Counted from the first letter of the stretch, positions 1-6,194 are shown. The stretch is DNA of 7,889 bases from an uncultured Pseudomonadota bacterium (GCA_937896265.1 CALBMD010000478.1:1-7889); one strand, 5' to 3'. Notes: a model not told the origin generated them from the letters alone. Made by a program: numbers and translations.

Positions 1-78
1 CCCAGAACACCGTCTTATGCCAGGCTGCTATTACAAACTAGCTCTTAAAAAACTTGCTAGAAACTATCTTGTTATGGT

Positions 79-99
79 GGGAACCGTAAGATGGTTCCC
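79..99. terminator. Hairpin downstream of ahcY (possible terminator)
   Basis: A perfect 7-bp inverted repeat, GGGAACC and GGTTCCC, is separated by 7 bases. It lies 27 bases past the ahcY stop codon, where a terminator would be expected. No T-run follows on either strand, so an intrinsic terminator is only a possibility. On the plus strand the stem could be lengthened by a G-U and a U-A pair. I see no convincing gene in positions 1-125. Confidence 0.35.
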
Positions 100-125
100 C
101 CGAAAAGAGCCTCTTGGTCTGAGAG

Positions 126-1442
126 TTAATAGCGATAGTGCTCTGGCTTGTATGGACCATCAACAGGCACATTCAAATACTCTGACTGGTCTTTGGTCAA
201 GGTTGTGAGCTCTACACCAATCTTCTTCAAATGTAGACGAGCTACCTTTTCATCCAACTTCTTTGATAGCGTGTAGACTTTACCTGACTCATAAGCTTTA
301 GAATTGTTCCAAAGCTCAATTTGGGCAAGTGTCTGGTTGGTGAAAGAATTTGACATCACGAAGCTTGGGTGGCCAGTAGCGCAGCCTAAATTTACCAAGC
401 GGCCACGAGCTAAAATAATCAATGAGTTGCCATTAGGTAGTTTAAAGATATCGACCTGTGGTTTCACATTGGTTTCTTTAACCTCTGGATTCTTTTCAAG
501 CCAAGCAATTTCAATTTCTGAATCAAAATGGCCGATGTTGCAGAGGATGGCTTCATCTTTCATTTGGACAAAGTGTTTGTTTGTAATGACGTCTTTGCAG
601 CCAGTGGCAGTGACAAAGATATCGCCAACAGGACAAGCTTTTTCCATAGTCGTGACTTGATAGCCTTCCATTGCCGCCTGTAGAGCGCAAATAGGATCGA
701 CCTCAGTGATAAGAACGCGGGCGCCAAGACCTCGCATAGCTTGAGCACAGCCTTTACCCACATCGCCGTAACCAGCGACAACAACGACTTTGCCTGCCAC
801 CATGATGTCAGTGGCTCTTTTAAGGCCATCAGCAAGGGATTCGCGGCAGCCATAGAGGTTATCAAATTTTGATTTGGTAACGCTATCGTTGATATTGATA
901 GCTGGCACTTTGAGAGTCTTCTCTTGTGACATTTTGTAAAGACGGTGAACGCCTGTTGTAGTTTCTTCAGAAAGGCCGCGAATCTCTTTAAGGTATTGCG
1001 GGAAGCGATCGTGCACGATCTGGGTCAAATCGCCGCCGTCATCAAGAATCATATTCAAGGGTTGGTTGTCTTCGAACATGAGTGTTTGGTCAATACACCA
1101 AACAAATTCTTCTTCGGTCATGCCCTTCCAAGCAAACACAGGGACGCCTGTAGCGGCAATAGCGGCAGCAGCGTGGTCTTGAGTAGAATAGATATTGCAG
1201 CTTGACCAACGAACCTTGGCACCAAGCGCAGTTAAGGTTTCGATTAATACAGCAGTTTGAACTGTCATATGAAGACAGCCGGCGATTCGGGCGCCACTAA
1301 GAGGCTTAGATGCACCGAACTCTTCACGCAATGCCATCAAGCCGGGCATCTCTTTTTCAGCCATCTCGATTTCTTTTCGGCCCCAGCGAACAGTTTCAAT
1401 ACTCATGTCCGCTACTTTGAAGTCACCTTTTTGCTGAATCAA
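126..1442 (-). CDS. ahcY: S-adenosylhomocysteinase (adenosylhomocysteine hydrolase)
   Basis: The cytosolic NAD-dependent enzyme splits S-adenosylhomocysteine into adenosine and homocysteine, removing the inhibitory product of methyltransferases and feeding methionine recycling. The 438 residues are full length and end in the family's typical KPEHYRY. Visible signatures are LHMT (H58), LDDGGDLT (133-140), SEETTTGVHRL (158-168), NDSVTKSKFDN (185-195, with the lysine and aspartate of the active site), the NAD-binding GYGDVGKG (224-231), NIGHFD (302-307) and GHPSFVMSNSF (357-367). It lacks the roughly 40-residue insert after the NAD-binding region found in many proteobacterial versions, so it is the short form also seen in eukaryotes and Bacteroidetes. 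The start is TTG at 1442, preceded by AAGGGA at suitable spacing. The first ATG (residue 13) would remove the conserved DFKVAD segment. One oddity is LARGRLVNLG (344-353), where most members have LAEGRL. Confidence 0.97.
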   Translation of the reverse strand: MIQQKGDFKVADMSIETVRWGRKEIEMAEKEMPGLMALREEFGASKPLSGARIAGCLHMTVQTAVLIETLTALGAKVRWSSCNIYSTQDHAAAAIAATGVPVFAWKGMTEEEFVWCIDQTLMFEDNQPLNMILDDGGDLTQIVHDRFPQYLKEIRGLSEETTTGVHRLYKMSQEKTLKVPAININDSVTKSKFDNLYGCRESLADGLKRATDIMVAGKVVVVAGYGDVGKGCAQAMRGLGARVLITEVDPICALQAAMEGYQVTTMEKACPVGDIFVTATGCKDVITNKHFVQMKDEAILCNIGHFDSEIEIAWLEKNPEVKETNVKPQVDIFKLPNGNSLIILARGRLVNLGCATGHPSFVMSNSFTNQTLAQIELWNNSKAYESGKVYTLSKKLDEKVARLHLKKIGVELTTLTKDQSEYLNVPVDGPYKPEHYRY

Positions 1443-1513
1443 TTTCTTTCCCTTTTCAAGACGTTTGTAAATGATCAGACTAGTATGCTACCTATTCATT
1501 GGCAAGAAAATAT

Positions 1514-1519
1514 ATTATA
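1514..1519 (-). promoter_or_regulatory. Possible -10 box of ahcY
   Basis: The minus strand reads TATAAT here, about 72 bases before the TTG start of ahcY. I find no good -35 hexamer at 16-18 bases upstream, so this rests on the -10 match and the position alone. I see no SAH or SAM riboswitch consensus in the leader. Confidence 0.35.
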
Positions 1520-1537
1520 AAGATTGGGGATTGTTAC

Positions 1538-1571
1538 TTGGGAGGAGTCAGCTTTGTTGTTTCCTACCCAA
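1538..1571. repeat. Imperfect inverted repeat in the divergent ahcY / 1610 intergenic region
   Basis: TTGGGAGGA (1538-1546) pairs with TCCTACCCAA (1562-1571), giving 9 bp with one bulged A around a 15-base loop. It lies between the divergent starts of ahcY and the 88-aa gene, upstream of the putative ahcY -10. It could be an operator or a leader structure of the plus-strand gene. No function can be assigned from the sequence. Confidence 0.35.
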
Positions 1572-1609
1572 TTCTCTTTCTTGCTGTGATTTGAATTTAA
1601 GAGGTTAAG

Positions 1610-1876
1610 TTGACCAAGCAATATAAGATGCTAATATTCAAAAGCTTTGCTCAGGCAAAGGCGGAAAAAGATAGTATTATCGAAGCCTTAACAGGATGTG
1701 ATCAGCTCAATGTGGTCATCCGCGATGAAGGCAATATGGATGACCCTGAGATCTTGTCGATTGATAAGAAGGTTAAAATATTTGCTGGTGCAGCATGGAC
1801 TCTTATTCACGAACGTCGGCAAGCTGATGGCTGGTATGACTCTCCTCAATGGGCACCAGAGATGAATCAGATATAG
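1610..1876 (+). CDS. Hypothetical protein, 88 aa
   Basis: I do not recognise this protein. It is a small soluble protein of mixed charge, with no signal peptide and no membrane segment. The N-terminal half reads like an alpha/beta fold (KMLIFKSFAQAK, then LNVVIRDEG). The C-terminal part carries IHERRQADGWYDSPQWAP, rich in aromatic and charged residues. The start is TTG at 1610, chosen because AGAGG lies 5 bases upstream; the first ATG (1628) has no such site nearby. It is divergent from ahcY. Its last 74 bases overlap the 3' end of the convergent HNH gene, outside the conserved HNH core. The good ribosome binding site supports a real gene, but no family evidence does. Confidence 0.55.
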   Translation: MTKQYKMLIFKSFAQAKAEKDSIIEALTGCDQLNVVIRDEGNMDDPEILSIDKKVKIFAGAAWTLIHERRQADGWYDSPQWAPEMNQI

Positions 1877-2138
1877 AGTCCCAAAGCCATTCAGAAGCTG
1901 TGCGATTTTTCTTAATATTATTACACTCTTTGCAGGATGGCACAATATTTCCTCTGCTGCTTACACCACCTTGAGACAGGGGCACAACATGGTCCATTGT
2001 GACTAAATCTCGGGACAGAGATTTGGCGCAATAATAGCATTGGCATTGAGTGGCGATTTTATTTTGCCACCAACGGCTTTTGCGTAGCTCACGAGCCTTT
2101 TGCTTTTCGATCTTAACGTGCTGTTCTATATTTTCCAT
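1803..2138 (-). CDS. HNH endonuclease family protein
   Basis: This is a small HNH nuclease of 111 residues from the ATG at 2138. The helical N-terminus (KARELRKSRWWQNKIA, 14-29) leads to a zinc knuckle C34-x2-C37. Then come the DH of the HNH motif (D49, H50), VPLSQGG, the central N64 (GNIVP), a second knuckle C69-x2-C72, and the final Asn (N73/N74). These are the metal-binding and catalytic residues of the beta-beta-alpha-metal fold, so it probably cuts or nicks DNA in the cytoplasm. The biological target is unknown; many such solitary genes exist outside restriction or phage loci. An in-frame TTG at 2153 would add 5 residues, but neither start has a clear Shine-Dalgarno site. The tail beyond residue 88 overlaps the convergent 88-aa gene and looks poorly conserved. 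Confidence 0.85.
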   Translation of the reverse strand: MENIEQHVKIEKQKARELRKSRWWQNKIATQCQCYYCAKSLSRDLVTMDHVVPLSQGGVSSRGNIVPSCKECNNIKKNRTASEWLWDSISDSSLVPIEESHTSHQLADVRE

Positions 2139-2228
2139 AAGATGGGAACACAATGCTTCAGGCTGGCGATAAAGTCAAGGGGCTAGCTTTCCCTTACTTG
2201 CATGAGGCTTTTACTGCGCATTGAAGAT

Positions 2229-2258
2229 TTGCGATTGTACTTCCTTAAGCTTTAGAAT
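2229..2258 (+). promoter_or_regulatory. Putative promoter of the RBR-like gene
   Basis: TTGCGA (2229-2234, 4 of 6 matches to the -35 consensus) and TAGAAT (2253-2258, 5 of 6 to the -10) are 18 bases apart. Transcription would begin near 2265, which is the first base of the hairpin at 2265-2282. The rest of the 2139-2287 gap holds only a weak AAGGG/CCCTT repeat (2177-2195). Confidence 0.45.
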
Positions 2259-2264
2259 ATAGAA

Positions 2265-2282
2265 CCCACTTTGAGAGGTGGG
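2265..2282 (+). promoter_or_regulatory. 5' hairpin overlapping the ribosome binding site of the RBR-like gene
   Basis: CCCAC (2265-2269) pairs with GTGGG (2278-2282) around an 8-base loop that contains GAGAG. The Shine-Dalgarno sequence GAGG (2275-2278) lies at the loop/3'-stem border, 9 bases before the ATG at 2288. If transcription starts near 2265, the messenger would begin with this stem, which could limit ribosome access. The regulatory role is inference. Confidence 0.4.
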
Positions 2283-2287
2283 CTAAT

Positions 2288-3913
2288 ATGCGCAAGTTTT
2301 TCTTTATTTTGATGCTGCTATGGAATTACAGTGTGTTAGCAAGCATCGATAACGCTTTCGTCGACTGTGAGATTTGTTACGAAAATAAACTTACGGATGA
2401 GACTCTTCAGTGTAATCAAGGCCATCGCTATTGTGACGTCTGCTTAGCTAAGTTCTGGGAACCTAATCCTCCTAAGTGCCCAGATATACAGTGTCAGCAA
2501 AAGTATGATTATGCTCTTGCGGAGGAGCTGCTTATAAAGCTATTTCGGAAGCATCCTGAAAAAATCAATAACAAATACTGGAAAGTGCAACAGGTTGATG
2601 GAGATGGTGATTTGGTTGTTGGGCGATTTGCTGCTCAAAAGAGCCAATACTGCATATGCCCTGATTGTGAATCCATCTATAGTAAACGAGCTGGTGTCAG
2701 GCAGCGGTTTTGTGAGCAAGAGGCTTGTGTTCGTAAGCGCCAGGATGGTCAAACAAAGTTCGCAGGGTTCTGCCAAGAATGCAGCGTGGCATTTCATTTC
2801 CATGGCGATTGCCCTGTTGAGCTGCAAGTGAAGGATTGGCAGGTTAGAATACGACACGATGCAAAGACAGATGAATACATTAAAACCAACTGTAAAGCCT
2901 GCCCAAATCCTCAGTGTCTAGCCTTTATTTTTAAAGACGGGGGTTGCAATGCTATGGTTTGTGGCCATCGTTACCATGATTCTAATGGAGAATCTGTCGC
3001 TTGTAATATGCGTTTTGATTTCACAGATCGAGCTAACCGAGACCTCACAAAACCCTTGGCTTTGCCCATTACAGACGAGATACTTAAGCAGTACCGGATC
3101 AAGTTTTGGGATAATCTTGACAAGCTTGATCTAAAAGAGCCCATAGATACCTCTGATAATCAATTTGAGGAAAATGGTCAGATCTTATCTTGCAGTCAAT
3201 GCTCCCAAAAGATTTTATCTGTTCGGTTTGAGTGTCTACACTGTGAAAATACTTCTTTTTGTCGAAGTTGTATGAAACAACATCTTGAAGCTATTCAGCA
3301 TGAAGAAGAATCTTTTCTAAAGCAGGTCAGCATATTTCTTGGCTTTTCAATAGTGCGTCAGCCTTTACATGAGTCTGAGCATGTATTTCGTAAAGAATTT
3401 TCTGATAGACAAAAGAATTATTTAGGACGTCCGCAGCCATTATTAAGAGAAAATACATATGAAGAAGCAACCTTCTTGGCTCCTGAAAGGCAGGGAGGAG
3501 CTTCGCCTAGACAAGAAGAGATGCGTCGTGGTTTAGAAGAGGTGCGAAGGGATCAGGTTCATGGCGCCGCTGCAGAAGTATGTAGATGCTGTAAAATTGC
3601 ATTAGGTACGGTAAGTGTTGCAATCTTTTCTTCAGTTTATCCTCATCCTTCAGCTATATATGCTGCTGCGATATCATTCGGATTTACAGCGATAATTGGT
3701 TGTTGTGGCGGTGTGGCTTGTCTTGATGTGCAAGACGGACAGTTTCGGTGTTTAGCCTCAGATATTTTTCCTTTAGTACGCAGATGTGAAACACCGCAGC
3801 AGCATGGTAATAACGAATATAACGAGTATGTACGGCAAAGATCGAGAGTTTTGCGAGAGATTGCTCGCCGAGCGCTGTGTGTTCATTTATGTTCAACTAG
3901 AGATCGTGAATAA
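2288..3913 (+). CDS. Secreted RING-IBR-RING (RBR) E3 ubiquitin-ligase-like protein with ZZ finger
   Basis: This 541-residue protein has a eukaryotic-type domain order. Residues 1-18 look like a Sec signal peptide (FFFILMLLW, cleavage near VLA/S). RING1 is C27, C30, C42, H46, C49, C52, C64, C69. The IBR is C122-x4-C127, C142-x4-C147, C162-x2-C165-x4-H170-x4-C175, with a longer C147-C162 gap than usual. RING2 (Rcat) is C205-x4-C210-x9-C220-x4-C225, with C220 in GGCN matching the catalytic cysteine of HHARI and Parkin. A ZZ-like finger follows (C302, C305, C316, C319, C325, C328, H332, H338). A charged stretch (408-423) precedes two hydrophobic segments (about 437-451 and 456-475), possibly a membrane hairpin. 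RBR ligases take ubiquitin from an E2 onto the Rcat cysteine and then to a target. Bacteria lack ubiquitin, so a host protein would be the substrate. Oddities: Ala222 replaces the usual His, and D244/D247 replace the last two zinc cysteines. Domain assignment is firm; activity and export are inferred. Confidence 0.85.
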   Translation: MRKFFFILMLLWNYSVLASIDNAFVDCEICYENKLTDETLQCNQGHRYCDVCLAKFWEPNPPKCPDIQCQQKYDYALAEELLIKLFRKHPEKINNKYWKVQQVDGDGDLVVGRFAAQKSQYCICPDCESIYSKRAGVRQRFCEQEACVRKRQDGQTKFAGFCQECSVAFHFHGDCPVELQVKDWQVRIRHDAKTDEYIKTNCKACPNPQCLAFIFKDGGCNAMVCGHRYHDSNGESVACNMRFDFTDRANRDLTKPLALPITDEILKQYRIKFWDNLDKLDLKEPIDTSDNQFEENGQILSCSQCSQKILSVRFECLHCENTSFCRSCMKQHLEAIQHEEESFLKQVSIFLGFSIVRQPLHESEHVFRKEFSDRQKNYLGRPQPLLRENTYEEATFLAPERQGGASPRQEEMRRGLEEVRRDQVHGAAAEVCRCCKIALGTVSVAIFSSVYPHPSAIYAAAISFGFTAIIGCCGGVACLDVQDGQFRCLASDIFPLVRRCETPQQHGNNEYNEYVRQRSRVLREIARRALCVHLCSTRDRE

Positions 3914-3962
3914 AGTTCATCCTATATTTTTTGAGCCTTTTTACTCATAACTGGGGGAAGAT

Positions 3963-4583
3963 ATGTTGACAGCTGTAGGTGATGTCCTTCGAGAATGTTA
4001 TCGCCGTTCCTGGATCACAACAAGAGATGGTAACATTTCCTTGCGACGTTCCACTGATGGGGTTATTTCACACTCTCTCTATCTGACCCCAAGCGCTTGG
4101 CGCAAAAATATCATTCATCCCGAGCATCTGATAAAGGTTCGTGTTGATGGCGCCTCACAGCCGATGTTTGAAGGCACAGGTGTTTCCACCGAATTTCGTA
4201 TGCACTACCTCTTGCAGCAGGATGCTAAAACCACTCGGGCTGTAGTCCATGTGCATTCCACTCATATTGTTGCGGCCTTATCAGCAGGTATTGATTTGCA
4301 AGCGATGGCTGCTGAATTTCCAGAAATCAGCCGCTATACTAGGGTTGGGCCAAGCATTGGTGTGGTACCTGCTGGATCCCCAGCGTTAGCTGAAGGTACT
4401 AATCACGCCTTTCGCGGTGCTGATAACGGCCCCTTGCGTTTTGATATTGTTGGCCAGAAAAATCATGGGGTTTGTGCGATTGGTAAACACCCTTGGGATG
4501 CCTTTGAGCATATCGAGCGTCTTGATCATATATGCCAAATCACCCTGCTAGCTGGTAGCTGGCGCAAAAGCGCCAAAGACTAA
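3963..4583 (+). CDS. Class II aldolase/adducin family protein
   Basis: This zinc-dependent enzyme of 206 residues belongs to the family of fuculose-phosphate aldolase, ribulose-phosphate epimerase and methylthioribulose-phosphate dehydratase. Visible are GNIS (23-26) and LTPSAWRK (41-48), both at the phosphate-binding side, a catalytic-type acid E77 in STEFRMH, zinc ligands H96 and H98 (HVH), and a third histidine H168 in KNHGV. The C-terminal helix (FEHIERLDHICQI) is typical of the family. The full metal set suggests an active enzyme, but the substrate cannot be named. The start ATG follows GGGGAAG by a few bases. It lies 49 bases after the RBR-like gene with no clear terminator between, so read-through is possible. 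Its end overlaps the convergent HAD gene by 36 bases. Confidence 0.85.
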   Translation: MLTAVGDVLRECYRRSWITTRDGNISLRRSTDGVISHSLYLTPSAWRKNIIHPEHLIKVRVDGASQPMFEGTGVSTEFRMHYLLQQDAKTTRAVVHVHSTHIVAALSAGIDLQAMAAEFPEISRYTRVGPSIGVVPAGSPALAEGTNHAFRGADNGPLRFDIVGQKNHGVCAIGKHPWDAFEHIERLDHICQITLLAGSWRKSAKD

Positions 4584-5240
4584 TCTATCCAAGATAGCCT
4601 CTAATTCTTGCGAATTTTGAGCAATATTTTGGTTATGTGCCTGGGCAGCCGCTATAACTTGGGGGCGTTTTACCCATTGAGTATAGGCGACAAAATAATT
4701 AGCAACACCTTTAGAAAAAACCTCAAAGTCTGTCCAGCCATCACCAATCATGATAGTTGGTGAGGTAAACTGTGCTGCTAATGCCTGTGCTCCCAATACT
4801 TTGGACTGGCTAAGAGCATCTTGCCAATCGAATATTGGCATATCATCCTCACTCCAGCCAACCTTAGCACCTTGAGCCTGTTCTTTAGGAATCTTAAGCA
4901 GCAAAGCACAGTGGGTAATAATCTCTTGGAGGCCGCCAGAAACAAGCCAAACTCGGATGCTTTGAGCTTGTAATTTAGCGATGAGCTCTTTCATGCCAGG
5001 GCTGATCCAGTCAGCAAGCTGATGGCAAATTTGAGCAACATGCTGACGGGTAAAAGCTGATAGGGCAATGCGTTTGCTCAAAGATTCTTGAAAAGAAATA
5101 GTCCCTTCCATAGCAAGGCGAGACAAAAGAGCAACCTGTTCTAAGACAGCTGGGTCAGGGGTTGCCAGGCGAATAAGCTCTTCAAAGCTTTCCCTGTCGA
5201 GAAGAGTAGAGTCGACATCAAATAGTATGCTAGCTGACAT
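4548..5240 (-). CDS. HAD-superfamily phosphatase, phosphoserine phosphatase (SerB)-like
   Basis: This 230-residue HAD hydrolase has all four motifs: FDVDSTLLD (D8 nucleophile, D10 acid/base), LVSGG (S101), K147 in SQSKVLG, and IGDGWTDFEV (D167, D171). The cap has AMEGTISFQESLSKRI (43-58), matching the phosphoserine phosphatase pattern: E20, F50 and R57 align by position with the substrate-binding Glu, Phe and Arg of that enzyme. It would release phosphate from phosphoserine or a similar phosphomonoester in the cytosol. Other members of the same subfamily act on different phosphates, so SerB is likely but not certain. The ATG at 5240 lies inside the end of the HIT gene (11-base overlap) with AAAGG 7 bases upstream, indicating translational coupling. 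The 3' end overlaps the convergent aldolase gene. Confidence 0.85.
   Translation of the reverse strand: MSASILFDVDSTLLDRESFEELIRLATPDPAVLEQVALLSRLAMEGTISFQESLSKRIALSAFTRQHVAQICHQLADWISPGMKELIAKLQAQSIRVWLVSGGLQEIITHCALLLKIPKEQAQGAKVGWSEDDMPIFDWQDALSQSKVLGAQALAAQFTSPTIMIGDGWTDFEVFSKGVANYFVAYTQWVKRPQVIAAAQAHNQNIAQNSQELEAILDRLVFGAFAPATS
4560..4575. repeat. Perfect hairpin in the overlap of two convergent genes
   Basis: TGGCGC (4560-4565) and GCGCCA (4570-4575) form a 6-bp GC-rich stem with an AAAA loop. It falls within the shared 3' coding ends of the aldolase gene (plus) and the HAD gene (minus). The position suits a two-way transcription stop, but there is no T-run on either side. Confidence 0.3.
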
Positions 5241-5697
5241 AAGTTAGCCTTTGAAAAGCATCAGCCAAATGGCTACGCAGTTTTTCAAACCGAATCGGGT
5301 GTAGGGTTTCTCGGTATTGGGTATTTGTCTGGTTATAGTGCTGACCAAAGTTTTCATCTGCAAACAGATCGCCATCAAAAGAGACTGGCTCTTTGTAGCG
5401 CGGGATTATATGACAATGGCAATGGCGGCTCATATTTCCCAAAAAAGAAACGTTCACTAGCTCTGGTCTTAAAAAAGACGCAAAGACTGTCTTGGTATCT
5501 TGAATAATTTGGTGCAGCTCCTGCCATTCCTCAGGGGTTGTCAGAGTGACGTCATAGCAATCAGGCCGATTAGCCCAAGCAAAGACCCAACCTAAATAGT
5601 ATTGTTTTGGCTCTAAGTAAATGGTCCACAAGGGATATGCAAATACCTTTGTATAGGACCTTTCGCGATAAAACTGCTCTAGCTGTTGGCTATTCAT
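5230..5697 (-). CDS. HIT family protein (histidine triad nucleotide hydrolase/transferase)
   Basis: This 155-residue protein has the histidine triad H-C-H-C-H-I-I near residues 92-98, preceded by the conserved NVSFLGNMSRHCH stretch. In this family the central His attacks the alpha-phosphate of a nucleotide or dinucleotide (Ap4A, AMP-amide, nucleotide sugars). The exact substrate cannot be read here. N-terminal residues such as FAYPLWTIYLEPKQYYLGWVF match the beta strands of the fold. ATG at 5697 is chosen because AAGGAG lies 5 bases upstream; the TTG just before it would be too close. It is the first gene of a minus-strand operon with the overlapping SerB-like phosphatase, so the two probably act on linked phosphate substrates. 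Confidence 0.88.
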   Translation of the reverse strand: MNSQQLEQFYRERSYTKVFAYPLWTIYLEPKQYYLGWVFAWANRPDCYDVTLTTPEEWQELHQIIQDTKTVFASFLRPELVNVSFLGNMSRHCHCHIIPRYKEPVSFDGDLFADENFGQHYNQTNTQYRETLHPIRFEKLRSHLADAFQRLTYVS

Positions 5698-5733
5698 CAA
5701 TGCTCCTTAGCGATTGGTTCATTATTAACGAAA

Positions 5734-5758
5734 ATGAGTCGTACAAGCAATCACTCAT
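5734..5758. promoter_or_regulatory. Dyad between divergent genes (possible operator)
   Basis: ATGAGT (5734-5739) and ACTCAT (5753-5758) are inverted with 13 bases between, about 10 bases upstream of the -10 box at 5767 and in the leader region of the HIT operon. The position fits a repressor or activator site serving either direction. This is inference from symmetry and location only. Confidence 0.3.
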
Positions 5759-5763
5759 CTGCA

Positions 5764-5772
5764 TGCTATAAT
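5764..5772 (+). promoter_or_regulatory. Extended -10 promoter of the secreted protein / chemoreceptor unit
   Basis: TGCTATAAT is a perfect extended -10 element (TGn plus TATAAT). It lies 48 bases before the ATG at 5820, giving a leader of about 40 bases with AAAGGAG (5805-5811) 8 bases from the start. No good -35 is seen, which extended -10 promoters can do without. Confidence 0.6.
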
Positions 5773-5819
5773 GTAAGGATAAAATCAGAGTTTTAACAGA
5801 ATTTAAAGGAGTACTCTCT

Positions 5820-6179
5820 ATGGTTCGCTTGGGTATTTTATTTGTTTTAGCCTTTTTTGGGCTGTCACAAATTTGTCTAGCTGACTCCTGTGTTTTTACC
5901 GTGACCAGAAAGGCTTGCCCAGGAAAAGAAGCACAAAGCTACGCTAAATGCGAAGGCCAGGCCAGTTGCGAAGTAGAAAAGAGAGCTAAAGATAAAGCTG
6001 CGTGCGAGTCCGAAGCTAAAAAAGAGTGTTTCAACAGCGCAGCTCGCCAAGAAATCACAGACTCTAAAATGGTCACTGATGTCAAATTCAGAAAAAAGGC
6101 GGGAGATGAAGTGATTAGCACCGGTGATATTTGCGCTACGGTGGATAAAGCCAAGAATTTTGGCAAATGTAAAAAATAG
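5820..6179 (+). CDS. Small secreted cysteine-rich protein, function unknown
   Basis: This 119-residue protein has a clear Sec signal peptide: a basic start, the hydrophobic run LGILFVLAFFGL, and a likely cut after A21 (CLA/DS). The mature part of about 98 residues is rich in Lys, Glu and Ala, and has eight cysteines (24, 33, 44, 50, 62, 70, 105, 117), enough for four disulfides. This suits a periplasmic or exported protein. Its middle (residues 45-75) looks helical, and the ends look like short strands. I do not recognise a named family. A strong Shine-Dalgarno site and an extended -10 promoter suggest good expression. The stop is only 15 bases from the chemoreceptor start, so the two are probably co-transcribed. 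It might be a ligand or partner of the receptor's periplasmic domain, which is inference. Confidence 0.85.
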   Translation: MVRLGILFVLAFFGLSQICLADSCVFTVTRKACPGKEAQSYAKCEGQASCEVEKRAKDKAACESEAKKECFNSAARQEITDSKMVTDVKFRKKAGDEVISTGDICATVDKAKNFGKCKK

Positions 6180-6194
6180 AATGAAGGATTAATC

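Noticed and set aside
17..208. 63-aa open frame on the plus strand at the left edge
   Set aside because: It has no ribosome binding site, has unrecognisable protein content, and overlaps the 3' end of ahcY in antisense.
1443..1609. SAH or SAM riboswitch upstream of ahcY
   Set aside because: No consensus core of these riboswitches could be found on the minus strand; only a -10-like box and a generic stem are present.
3963..4583. Assignment as mtnB (methionine salvage) because ahcY is nearby
   Set aside because: The class II aldolase motifs are shared by many enzymes, no other methionine salvage gene is present, and ahcY is 2.5 kb away on the other strand.
5820..5883. Lipoprotein signal in the cysteine-rich protein
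   Set aside because: SQIC before the first cysteine lacks the usual small residue and pattern of a lipobox; CLA/DS fits ordinary signal peptidase cleavage better.
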